From Tillus elongatus (taxonomy: Eukaryota > Arthropoda > Insecta > Coleoptera > Cleridae), in NCBI GenBank assembly GCA_964006375.1, contig OZ023262.1:196541907-196605906 (forward strand): a stretch of DNA of 64,000 nt. Direction: 5' to 3'. Numbering within the stretch: position 1 is the stretch's first letter; each line of letters starts with the position of its first letter. The notes under the pieces were generated by a model. The model saw only the letters and a list, made by a program, of their open reading frames with translations, searched no databases and had not been told where the DNA came from. Below, piece after piece: positions 25,022-37,310 of this stretch. The position numbers and the translations under genes are program-made.

Positions 25022-25086
<65 letters not shown>
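24742..25086. repeat. (TA)n - detached DD41D TIR - (TA)n
   Basis: (TA)n at 24,742-24,824, then about 200 bp (24,826-25,024) matching the right terminal repeat of the DD41D element down to its GTGCGCCACC tip, then a second (TA)n (25,025-25,086). The second tract runs into the truncated left TIR of copy B. The detached TIR therefore lies inverted relative to the adjoining left TIR, with a (TA)n spacer. Confidence 0.85.
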
Positions 25087-25088
<2 letters not shown>

Positions 25089-26786
25089 CGTCGAGAGATT
25101 TTTTTTTTAAAAACGCTGAAACACGTCAATTTATATCATTTCAAAGCTCTTTTTTTTCTGAATTCAGCACACTAATTTTTTTGGAAGTTTTATCAACTCG
25201 TTTAAAAATTATTCACAATTGAAGATGCAAAAACGCATTTCATTCATTCCGATAAGAAAATTGACTATCAGAACATCTCTTATCGGAATAAGAGAAATGC
25301 GGTTTATTATTTCAGTTTATCGGTCGGTTTGATACTTGAAAATTAATTTCACAATGGTGTCTTATGTAGAAGAAAGAGTTGAAATAATTACTCTTTGTTT
25401 TCAAAAACGATGACTGTGCCAACCTTACCGCAAATTTGTTTAATGAACGACATCCGAACAGACATGTTAACAGAAAATACATTTTGGAGTTAGTTGCAAA
25501 GTTTCGACAAAGTGGTTCAGTAGCCAACAAAAAATGGGATCCTGAAAGTGAATTTTCGGTTAGAAATGCGACTACTGAGATTAAAGTTTTAGGCGAAATT
25601 GCTGCAGACCCAACTTTGTGCACGAGAAAATTGGCCACTGTTTCAAACATCAAAAGAAGAACTATTCAGCGAATATTGACGCGTCATAAATTGCACCCGT
25701 ATAAAGTTCATCTTGTACAACAACTGAATGGAGATGATTTTGATCGGCGGCTGGAGTTTTGTGAAATTTGACTGCACGAATAGCTGATAACGGGAACTTT
25801 CTGTTCGATATCTGTTTTCCAGACGAGTCTACGTTTTTATTAATCCACAGTCAATCGTCATAATTGTCGTTATTGGGCAGATAATAATCCAAGAAAAACT
25901 CCACAGAAATTGAATGTCTGGACTGACATTTTTGGAGACCGTTCAATCGGACTAATTTTTCTTGATGGCAATTTGAGTGGCGAAACGTATTTGGAGTTAC
26001 TAGAAGTTATTGTTTACCCTATACTAATTGACATTGTTGAAAATGATGATCGCTATCAAGAAAATCAATTAGTGTTTAAACAAGATGGAGCTCCTCCGCA
26101 TTTTTCACAACGTGTTAGAGAGTTTTTGAACAGAGAGTTTCCAGAGCAATGGATTGGGCGTAGAGGTGCTATTGAGTAGCCCCCTAGATCACCGGATTGA
26201 ACTCCTTTAGACTTCTTTCTATGAGGCCATTTAAGAGCAGAATTTTCGCAACAGAACCGGAGTCTCTGGAAGAATTACGACGACGCATTGTTGAAGAATG
26301 CCGTCTAATAACTCCACAAATGCTCCAGAATGTCAGAGCTCGTTTTGAAGAAAATTTGTACTTTTGTTGGTGGTCAACAATTTGAACACTTACTTAACTG
26401 AATAAACATTTTTAAACCTTCGGTTTTGTTTTTTAGTTTTTTTAACGAAAAATTGATTAAATAGTGCATTTCTTATCACATCAAATGAAATACCTTCTTG
26501 CAACTCCAACTGTGAATAATTTTTAAACGAGTTGATAAAACTTCCAAAAAAATGTTTGTGCTAAATTCAGAAAAGAAAGAGTTTTCAAATGATGTAACAC
26601 TCGACCCATGTTCCCTATTTAAATATAAGGGTTGTTATCACCACCCTTGTGGGGTTGATGTGACAAGGTTGAGTTTTATGTCAAAACATGTTCCCCTCAA
26701 TATTAAAATTGCCGTGTTTCAGCGTTTCTTAAGAAAAAATTCTCTGGACGCAAATCTGTCTGTTTCGTCATCAATACGCCACCATG
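25087..26786 (+). mobile_element. DD41D (rosa-type) transposon, copy B
   Basis: The left TIR is truncated at its tip (it starts at ATTGCGTCGAGAGATTTTT) and lacks an internal block. The right TIR, about 26,500-26,786, is nearly complete and ends GCGTATTGATGACG on the complement with CATGGTGG at the tip, followed by TA. The palindromic TTCCGATAAGAAA segment of copy A is present in shortened form (25,236-25,290). The transposase relic lies between them, in the opposite orientation to copy A. Confidence 0.85.
25353..26384 (+). pseudogene. DD41D-type transposase, degenerate (copy B)
   Basis: The start MVSYVEERVEIITLCFQK is at 25,353. A shift then leads into a long open stretch (25,436-25,771) with FNERHPNRHVNRKYILELVA, FRQSGSVANKK and ATVSNIKRRTIQRILTRHKL. 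The first catalytic block is FPDESTFLL (about 25,820). NVWTDIFGDRSIGLIFLDGN (25,913) leads to the second, FKQDGAPPHFSQRVREFLNR (about 26,080). The third is PPRSPD.TPLDFFL (about 26,180-26,217). Forty-one residues separate the second D from the D of PLDFF, matching the DD41D group of Tc1/mariner transposases. Stops at about 25,771, 26,177 and inside SPD.TPL make it nonfunctional. It is better preserved at the catalytic sites than copy A. Confidence 0.85.
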
Positions 26787-26862
26787 TATACTTATTACAT
26801 TAAAGACAAATGTATAGATAAGTAGATCTTGGAGAATTTAATTCACCGCGACACATTCTTCA

Positions 26863-26925
26863 GTCCTGATGATGGTTTCGCTAATAAGGTTAGCGTCAGC
26901 TAATCAAAACTGTCAGGCAACCGCG
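26863..26925 (+). repeat. Penelope-end-like motif
   Basis: CCTGATGATGGTTTCGCTAA, TAA, GGTTAGCG recalls the CTGATGA-plus-stem motif found at the ends of the Penelope-like copies at 36-37 kb, but the following GAAAC...GTC core is absent. A short (AAT)n run follows at 26,940-26,963. The remainder up to 27,800 is pyrimidine-rich and unrecognised, except for four ~10-bp 'atgttaactg'-type repeats at about 27,671-27,710. Confidence 0.3.
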
Positions 26926-27802
26926 ATAATTAGATGTATATAATAATAATAATAATAATAATATCCTTAGATGTTTGAATAACAATATTATATATTATAT
27001 ACATATTATGTATTAATATTATATATAATGATCCAATGTTCCTGTTTAATAATGCACCCAGATAATACATTCTTCATATGGACCTATTTAATATTTATCT
27101 TGGACAACACTCTTTTTAATAACATATTAGGCCCACTTTTATCTAGTGACATTTCTTTATTTGTTGGTAACAATAATTACTTTTGAGACAAGAAGTAACA
27201 TTTTTCTGTTTTTACCAACTATTATTTTTTCTTTCAACTCTGGCGATTTTGTATTTTTGTGGTTTTATTTTTTGCCAATTGCGCCAATCACCCTATATTT
27301 TTTATTCTTTATTACTTATCTATCTGTATATTTGTTTTGCCTACTACTACACAGTAGTAATTATTTTTATATTTAAGAATGTTGTTGCTACTCTATATTC
27401 TATTTTGCTGATTTTACTAACCTTTTTGCATGTATAACAGAATTTCTCAATTTGAGGCTTAATTTAATATTTTTTATAGGAAAATAATCACTTTTTCAGT
27501 TTTTTTATATTTGGAGAACCACTTAGGTTGTTAGCGGGATAAGTCAATGAACAGTACAAGATGGTACAATATTTTTAATTCGTTCTCAACAGAAGAAATT
27601 TATTTCGCTCTAAAAGTGGCGGGAACCCGGATCGGAGAGAACTTACCAAAGTTGACAGACCGCTGTACGCCAATGTTAACTGATGTTAACCGATGTTAGC
27701 TGCTGTTATCCCATTTGGAAACTGAGCCACCTTGGCTCTCAGGTTCTTTATTTCAATGCATTTTCTTTTGTGTTTATACATTTTATAGTATAAATGATAT
27801 GT

Positions 27803-27943
<141 letters not shown>

Positions 27944-27949
27944 ATTTGT

Positions 27950-28745
27950 GATTTTATCATCATCATCGCAGTCTAAAGGTGATGTCGCTCTGTCTTTACA
28001 ACCATAACTTTCTGCGTTTTAGCCTCTCTTTTGTAAATTACGCAATTCATCAAGTCAGGTTTTCCAGAAATTTTCGTGTTCCTCTACCTATTTCTTTTCA
28101 AGTATCTGTCTTACATATAATGTTGCTAAAAGTTATGTCTCAGGATATATCTAATAAATGTTACCTGCTTCCTATCAATTTCTTTTAGAAAGCATATTTC
28201 TTCTATCACCTTTTCTAGCATATTTATTCGTCTTTCTATGGGCGTACTTTGTACATTTTTCCTATGGTCCACATTTTAAAGGCTTTCATTTTTTGCATTC
28301 TATGTTTACGCAAAGTGCAGCTTTGTACCTCATACATTATAACACTATATCTATGATTTGATGAACCGTTTCCTCAGCTACAAGCTAACATGTTTATTAG
28401 TAAGAAAAGTATTTGGTTTATTAAATGCTTGTTTTATCATCCCAATCCTCAGGCTCATTTCTTCGCTACGTTTACCACCATCCGTAAAAATACTTCAAAG
28501 TAATTGTTTAAATCCTTGGTCGTTCAACTTTATATTTATTTTTGGACCACTATCCCCACTTATCTTCATTACTTTTGTTTTCGTCATATTGATTTTCAGT
28601 TTAATTCTTCTAAACGCACCATCCAGTATGCTAAGCAATCGCTTTTCTGTTTTTCCAATCGCCGCTATGTCATCTGTGTACCTTGTGGCATGGAAGTTTT
28701 GTCCAAATATTTTTTTATCCATTATTTTCCTCGGCCTAAGTCATG
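27950..28745 (-). pseudogene. LINE reverse transcriptase relic (RTE-like or related)
   Basis: The minus strand carries HATRYTDDIAAIGKTEKRLL (about 28,690-28,630; catalytic Y.DD with A changed to T), INMTKTKVMKISGDSGPKIN and QGFKQLLQSFKYFYGWW (the usual FKYLGS). Further on, RRNEPEDW/..IGMIKQAFNKPNTFL and SLEETVHQIIDIVL correspond to the RI..AK.AF..KK.L block. It is frameshifted throughout. The 3' portion is shared with a second fragment at 33,164-33,400, so at least two copies of this LINE exist here. The clade call is tentative. Confidence 0.7.
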
Positions 28746-28754
28746 TATCGTTAT

Positions 28755-29105
28755 TAAATAAGCTCTGGCAGCCTTGGTAAGAATGGTTCTTCTGGACCCA
28801 AGGGTCCTGGGTTCAATTCCCAGTGAAAATGCCAAACGACTTTTCAGTACGTATTCTAAATTAACATCAACCGAGGTTGTGAAGTTGGGTTTGAGCAAGT
28901 TTAATGTCTCCAGGTTCCACCATTTATAGGTTGCGATCAGTGGTCGGTTCCGTGTGGCATACGATGTTTGGACACGTTACGTATCCATACCCTCCTGACA
29001 GAAAGGAAGGGATTCGGCAAAGTTTCCAGGATAGTGAGCTGAAACCGCTTCCTGGCATCGGTCATTGATCATAGTAACAGAAATGGATGAACGTTAAAAA
29101 ACAAA
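28755..29105 (+). mobile_element. tRNA-derived SINE, diverged copy
   Basis: B box GGGTTCAATTCC at about 28,810 (one change from the copy at 21.9 kb), a degenerate A-box region (CAGCCTTGGTAAGAATGGTT), and the same body blocks: 'atcaaccgaggttgtg', 'gtggtcggttccgtgtgg', 'ggaagggattcggcaaagtt', 'ccaggatagtgagctgaaac'. It ends in an AAAAAACAAAAC tail. It directly abuts the 5' side of the minus-strand LINE relic. Confidence 0.82.
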
Positions 29106-29109
29106 ACTA

Positions 29110-29990
29110 AATTAAATAAACTGAACAGAAATTACGATAATTGGCGTATATTCCCCTTTCCTTATATAAGCTTCAATTTAATACCCGTTAATATCTATTG
29201 TGGTACTTTGATTTTTATGTAGATTAGAAATAATGCACCTATCTATCCAATTAAATCCAGCTCTAGTCATTTTATAAGACAATATTTCTCATTTCACTTT
29301 TTCCAAGCCTACAAAGTCAACAAACGTAACTCTATTTTTTCAAACCTTTCCCTTCAACTTTTTAAAATTTTAATTGATGGTAAATGTAGCAAATAACTGA
29401 AACGAAATATTAAGAAGACAAAGCAAGCTTTCAATAGACAAAATATTCGTCTTACTTAATTCTGACCAAATCACTCCCCTTTCCCATTTTTAGTTGGACC
29501 TAAGGACGAGGTTCATTAAGTCATGCGTAGGAAGTTTTACAACGCGTGCCGTGGGAAGCTGCATTTTGTATAAACAATACATAAAGTGAATATAAATTTT
29601 TAAAATACAAATACATCAAAAATATGACAAAGACAAGGTATACCGATTGAAAAACGAATAAGAGGTGACAGAAGAAATATGCTTGGTAGAAGAAATTGCC
29701 AAGGGAAGGCAAAATTGATATATTCTACGGCATAATACCTTTATAATAACATTTTAGTATTTAAGAGACACCAACTTGGCGAAAAGAAAACAGGTAGACT
29801 AAGGGGACCCAATAAATAAAGTGTAGGAGCTATAATCCAATGATAGTTGCTAGAGACAGAGAATCACAGTTTCGACAACGAGGCGACGTCGTTTTGAGGC
29901 TGTGATGATGGATCTATTGTTTTACTATGATTAACATTTGCTACATAATTCTACATTTATTAGTATTGGCTGCCTTTTCGCGCATTCGGC
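29110..29990. other. No feature recognised
   Basis: AT-rich, without terminal repeats, coding similarity or family H modules until the hairpin remnant near 30,000. Confidence 0.45.
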
Positions 29991-30004
29991 GTTACTGGAA
30001 TAGT

Positions 30005-30830
<826 letters not shown>

Positions 30831-31423
30831 AAAAAGATTTCTTCAGGTGAGCGCAGACTAGGCTTCCTAGTATCAATATCCGGGCTTAGTTTCAGTTTTT
30901 ATCTGTTTGCATATAAACACGGTGACGCATTTCTATGGTAAAGCTCAATATAATTGTTATTAAACAGGATACGAGAAAAAGTTGTGTACGTTAATTATAG
31001 GGTGTTTTCAGCGGCATCTTCTAAACTTATTTTGACGATCACAGGGTGGCCTATAAGTCGTTGGTGTTACCTACATTTTCTTCTGGTGCATTGTTTCTAC
31101 TATATAGGTTATACAGGTAACCAAATTGATGCCTGCTCGCATTAGAGAGACATATTTGCTATGAAACAGTTTTTTATGAAAATTCACTTCGATAACGCAC
31201 TTGCTGCGTCCAGACTGTCGTATTTTCTAGCAGAATATTTTGAAAGTTTGCTGTTATTTGTCTACACTAGGAGGCTTTTTCTGACCTAAGTTCTTTAGGA
31301 GGAGATCTTTCAAACTATTCTCTTAATATGAGCGAGCAAGATCATCTGGGTTTATTTTCTCTATTTCCTCGATATACTTTTCTTCACAATTAATTCACCC
31401 TCCGTGATACAACCACTTTATTG

Positions 31424-31965
<542 letters not shown>

Positions 31966-31969
31966 TTAG

Positions 31970-33160
31970 GCTTTTCAGTGTTTAGAAATGTCATGCTTTT
32001 CCAATAATAAGCTTCCATCGTTGTTTTTATGGCACTATTTTCTGTCATTCGACCCTTCCTACCAGCTGGTAAGCTTTATCCGACCGTCATTTTATCAGGT
32101 ATGGTACAAATATTATAGTATATTTTGTATATAACCGGTATAATGTGTCGTATAAATAAGCACCTGTTTGCATATGTTATTGACGTGATTTAGTCACAGA
32201 TACTCTAATTATTTGTCAAAAATTATCTAAAGCTGTCACTAGCAATTTTCTTATAATTTTAGATTCACTGATACTTCGGCTTACTCTAGTTCCTTAGATG
32301 TCTTCACTATTTTTTTGTATCTATAATTATTTTGCTTTCTTACGTTTTTGTTTGCTTATATTTCAATTTGTTTATATTTGCTGTAGGTTTTTTTCGATCC
32401 TAATCTTTCTCCACGCGTAGCATTCTTGTATTAACTTAAGTACTTCTGATGTCATTCATGGTTTCCTTGGTTTTAGTTGGTTATTGTAAAATACTTTTCC
32501 GCAGCTGGTTTTGAACCACTGTTTACATGTCGATCCACTCAGATATTCCACTGTTGAAACTTACCTTGTTGGTTTTCTCTTTATACTTTTCCAGTTCCTC
32601 TGTGCCTTTTGTTTGCTTTATTTTTAACTATGTAATTCATTATCGTAATCTTTACTGCGTTTGTATGATTTGTTTTATATGTAAATTTTTTTTCATGCGG
32701 CGACGGTGTTCAAATACCTCCTCGTGGTCCTCGCTGGAGTTTAATATGTAATAAATCTATGTACCTCACTTTTTTAAAATTATAGCTTTACCTAATATTA
32801 AATATATGTGACTCAGGTTAACAAAAACCCTTAGTAAGCTATATAATGGTTTTGGGTTGCATCGCTTTAAACCTTTAAACCAAAGTCATTATTAGTTAGC
32901 TTTCTATATGCTATAAATTTTACTTGTGCTTTGGTTCGCAAAATTGTGTTTTATAAGTTAATTTTGCTTATATTTAGTTTCGTATTTTCAAACGGAAGCA
33001 ATGTGTTTATAAGCCAAATATTTATTATATGTTACATACCAAATTTTAAGTAACTTTATTTACAGCTGTGGCACGAAAGATGATAACTGCCTTAACTATT
33101 ATTACTTTTTTTTAAATTACGAAATAAATTAAATTGTGTTTCTTCGTAACTTTTCTGAAC
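31970..33160. other. No gene recognised
   Basis: About 1.2 kb of AT-rich DNA. A 74-codon frame at 32,527-32,751 is hydrophobic and cysteine-rich but has no homologue that I recognise and no supporting context. Confidence 0.45.
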
Positions 33161-33163
33161 TTC

Positions 33164-33400
33164 TTAAATCATCATCATTACAATCTAAGGGCGATGTCAC
33201 AATCCCGTCATCAGGAGCGCTCTACATTTCATTGGAGCTTCCACACTTCATCAGTTGTGCCAGTATTATCAGAATCTTTCTCCTTGAACTAATTGTTACT
33301 TTTTTCCAAATAAAGTTCTATTAGCAAGCACCTTTCTTCTTTCGCCCCTTCTGGCACACTTTTATTCATCTCTCTATCTGTATACCGTATCTTCGTCATT
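33164..33400 (-). pseudogene. LINE 3' fragment, same family as 27.95-28.75 kb
   Basis: Shares with 27,953-28,230 the opening 'atcatcatcattacaatcta' next to a 'gggcgatgtc' phrase and the block 'tttcttctttcgccccttct' / 'cttttattcatctctctatc'. This is the 3' end of that LINE in minus orientation. No catalytic motif is included. Confidence 0.5.
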
Positions 33401-33404
33401 TTAT

Positions 33405-34748
33405 TGAATTTTTTGTGAAACGAAAAATTCACTTATGACGAGATCTGTCTATATATATATCTCAAAAAATAAAGGGCAAATTTTGATGAAACTTGCTGGG
33501 ACCCTTCCTTTTGTACATGGCTTGGAAACGTTCTTTAGCCGAGAAAATAGAGCAGTTTTTCCGAGAAAATGTTGGGTTTTCTTTCGGAAAATGTTTATAT
33601 CTCCGAAAATAACAAAGCTATGACAACCAAATTTGGCGTATACGTTTCTACTATCAAACTTATCCTAAATGCCGAAATTCAGGTTTTTAAGTCGAAAGAA
33701 CAAGGCATTTAATTGAAAATTTTGGGTGCCACTAGTGATCAAAGAAAAGCACAAAAACAAAATATATTGTGTGGTTAACAAAACCAATTGAGTATTACAT
33801 ACAAAGTTTAAGCTTTCTTGGTGCAAAAAGGTCAAGAAATAGCAGAAAAATATGTTGAAAATTTTATAATTTTTCTTCTTAAAACGTCAAAGTGGTGATT
33901 TGAAACGTCAAAATTTGCAATTCTCAGACAAATCATCTAAAACAAATACGGATTATGTAGAAGAAATGTCGTAATAAGTGTGTTTTACAAAGCCTTAAGT
34001 TTCAGCTTCAACCATCATTTTCCTTCATTTTACTAAAACTTTAATAAAAAATTTGGATGCCACTGGTGATCAAAAAAAAGCACAAAAACAAAATATGTTG
34101 TGTGGTTAACAAAACCGATTGAGTGTTACATACGAAGTTTAAGCTTTCTTGGTGCAAAAAGGTCAAGAAATAGCAGAAAAATAAGTTGAAAATTTTATAG
34201 TTTGTCTTCTTAAAACGACAGTCATGATTTGAGCGTCAAAATTGGCGACATTTAAACAAATATCCTGAAACGAGTGCCGGTTGTGTAGAATAAATGCTGC
34301 GTCAACCGTCATTTCCTTCACTTCATTAAAATATGTGCAGAAAATTCATTTCAAATAAACCCTTTCTCTTATGCTTTGGCAGAAGTTTAAGTTATAAAGT
34401 GTGTTCTTAAATGATATCTTATCTTTAAAGAATTTTCGTAACAAAAAATCGCTAATGAGGCGATCGTGACTTTGAAATTTTGAAAAAATTTCTTCAAATG
34501 AGCGCAAACTAGGATCCCTAGAACCCATATCCAGGGTCAGTCTCAATTTTTATACCATCGTACCTTCCTTTTGTAAGTGGCTTGGATAAGTTTGTTAGCC
34601 AGGAAAATCGAACTAGATTTTCCGGGAAAATTTTGCGTTTTCTTTCGGAAGTTGAAACCAAATTTAGTATGCAGGTTCATGTTATAAAATCATATTATGT
34701 GTCAAGAGTTATATTTCTAAGTTAAAACCAAAAAAATATTATAGACAT
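33405..34748 (+). repeat. Family H head-to-tail units with an internal 335-bp duplication
   Basis: The first unit starts with End A at about 33,405 and has M2 (33,460) with only a short TA run (33,450-33,460). Its body 'tgccactagtgatcaaagaa' ... 'ttcagcttcaaccatcattt' (33,715-34,050) is repeated at 34,055-34,320. The 'ccctttctcttatgctttgg' module leads to a second End A/M1 (34,437-34,550), after which the (TA)n has been lost and M2 follows at once (34,560). The piggyBac element is inserted in this second unit. Confidence 0.8.
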
Positions 34749-36196
34749 TTAACCCTAGAACGATAACCATTCGTAATTTTTACGAAGCCTAACATATTAT
34801 GACCTTGATTTCTTATATGGCGTAAGCGGCGACTGTTAAATTCTCAGTCGTTTCCTTTACCCTGCCGACAAGTGAGGTGTGTGTGCTTATCAGTGATTTA
34901 GGCTTTTAGTTTACGCGCTACAAGAGCGTTATTCATAATTTTTACGGTAGGTTAATCTTAATATAGTTTTTTTTGCATTGGCTTGAATCGTTTTGTTTTT
35001 TGTTTTTGTTTTTTTTTATGAATGTGAACAAAATGACAGACTGGAAATCATTGTATGGGAATAAGAGACCATTGTCTAAGCAAGAACCTGAGCAGATGTT
35101 GAATGACCATGAAGTGGAAAGTGATTATAGTGGATCCTAACAGGAAGATAATGTTGAATGTGAACCATTCGAAGATTCAGGCAGCAATTTTGTACCGTCT
35201 AGTAAGGAGAAAGGCTCAGATGACATGTTGCCTGGTCCTAGTAAGCGCATAAACAGAAAAAATCTTACAAATTTTATTTTATTCCAAGAATGCACCAGTC
35301 AATCGGAAGAAAGAAATGAAAATGAAAAACAGTCAGATAATAATGGGAGTGATATGGATGTAGAGGTGCACGATATAAATAATGAGTCCCAAAGTGAACC
35401 TGTGGATGTCTCCGAATTATTGGGCCAAAATAGAAACCGGCCCCAAGTTAGCCTACGAGGGAAAATGTACATCGTTGGTCAGCTGTTGCAGGAAAAATGT
35501 CAAAGGTACCAATAAAAAATAAAGTTCATATTATTCAAGGACCAACAGGTGTATAGGCTATAGATTGCTTGGAAGTTTTTGTTTACTGATTTCAGATATC
35601 ATAATCGATACAATTGTTAGGCAAGCGAACGCTGAAATTTCCATAAGATCAAATCCGCTTGCAGATGACCTTCTCAAAGATCCACATGTGTTTACAATGA
35701 CTGGTACGCTACGAAAAAACAAGCGAGAAAATCAACCGAAAAAGCTTTCCACACGAGAACGTCAAAGGTGATGCCAGATTTTGTTTCGTTAAAGAGAAGA
35801 CAATGGTTTCATATATTCCAAAGAAAAATAATAATGTTCTTCTTATAAGTACAATCCATTCTGAAAGTTCTCTTATATCCGGCACAACAGGCAAATGATG
35901 GCATTTTACAATGCTACAAAAGAAGGCGTGGATATATTTGACCAGATGTGTGGGCATATGTCAACATCACGAAAAACAAAACGACGGCTTCTGTTCATAT
36001 TTTATGGTATGCTAAACATTGCATCTATAAACGCATTTATAATCTACAATGACAATATGCATAAGGCAAATCGAAGGCCAAGCAATAGAAGAAATTGTAT
36101 GATACAGCTAAGTCAAGAACTAAGTGATGATTGGAACCTGTGATGAGCACTGATAAGTACACTTGGAGAACCCAGATCACCACAACACATTTTAAA

Positions 36197-36242
36197 AGAC
36201 CTGACGATCGTTTCACTAACCAAGTTAGCGTCATCAGAGGAT
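36197..36242 (-). ncRNA. Hammerhead-ribozyme-like motif, PLE terminal repeat
   Basis: The complement reads CCT, CTGATGA, C, GCTAAC-TTG-GTTAGT, GAAAC, GATCGTC, AGG. It has the CUGAUGA and GAAA cores, a 6-bp helix II, a minimal helix III and a UC cleavage site, with AGG able to pair with CCT as helix I. One extra C separates CUGAUGA from helix II. Hammerhead motifs are an established feature of PLE terminal repeats; self-cleavage here is inferred. Confidence 0.45.
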
Positions 36243-37265
36243 GAAACATTCTAAATACTTAAAAACTAACATCAACCTATATACCGGATCTCAGGTGAAG
36301 AGATCGAACCGAGATGAGACACTAGTAGTCGTAGGCAAATTCCACAGTGTATTGTATTTTTATCACCGGACAAGGTCTTTGCGCTATCCCTACTGCTTTA
36401 TCTAAAAAGTGTTCATCTGTAATAGTTTTGAGAAGGTTCAACGACAGCTAAATTAACAACGATTCCTTTGGCGGCAATAACTGTATACTTATGTTATCGG
36501 TAGAGCGTGCCGAAAACGTGAGAATTTTATTTAGCAAAGCAATCGATCAAGTGACTCGTAATTGGCGCTGGTGAAGTGTTCATACATTTTTTGTTGTAAC
36601 TATATTTCGCAATATATACGCTCTCGAACCCATTTAGCTTTCCTGGTTTTCTAATATTTTTTATTAATTTCAGATTATCTTTATCAACGTGATGATTATT
36701 ATCCCAAATATATCGGGCGACGGCAGACTTATCTACAGTACCGTAACGCAATTGGGATATGTATTCTTTGAATCTAATTCCAATCGATCTTTTTGTTTGT
36801 CCGACGTATTTAAGATTACAATCTTAACCACTTATTTCATAAATTCCCGACATTTTGTCCGCGCTATCCTTGTCTTTGGGTTACCTAGAAAGTTTTTAAG
36901 GTATTTGTTGTTGAAAATGTTAGCTGTAAGTTGACTTTTTCAAAAATGCTGTCTAGACCCCTCGTGATTCTAGGTTCAAATGGTAAGCAAACAAAGTTTT
37001 TTTTTCGATTTTTCTCTTCTGAACGTCGTTGATTTCGTCAACATTTTCTTTGTATTCTGTTTGTTGATTAATTTTTCCACTAGGCAAGCAGTGTATCCGT
37101 TATATTCGGCCACGTTCTTAATATAATTTAATTCTTTGGTATATCTACTTTTGTTTAAAGGAAAATTAATTAACCGATTCACTAAAAAATTCAGACAGGC
37201 CAATTTTTGTGCGTACGTAAGATGTGAGTCGCTCGGGACATATCCTAATTACGTTACGATACTGA

Positions 37266-37310
37266 TCATCTGATGACGCTAACTTGGTTAGTGAAACGAT
37301 CGTCAGGTCT
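37266..37310 (+). ncRNA. Hammerhead-ribozyme-like motif, second PLE terminal repeat
   Basis: CTGATGA lies at 37,270-37,276, the helix II arms GCTAAC and GTTAGT at 37,278-37,292, GAAA at 37,293-37,296, and the UC of GTC at 37,303-37,304. It is the inverted partner of the motif at 36,197-36,242. Helix I pairs less well here (only the first pair plus one). Confidence 0.42.

Noticed and set aside
27146..27437. Hydrophobic frames that look like membrane proteins
   Set aside because: Pyrimidine-rich DNA gives F/L/I/Y runs in two overlapping frames; there is no start context or homology.
34346..34546. Minus-strand frame beginning MRLTLDMGSRDPSLRSFEEI, with similar ones at 29,931 and 38,379
   Set aside because: The same peptide recurs because it is the complement of module M1 of family H; frames break elsewhere and no coding selection is evident.
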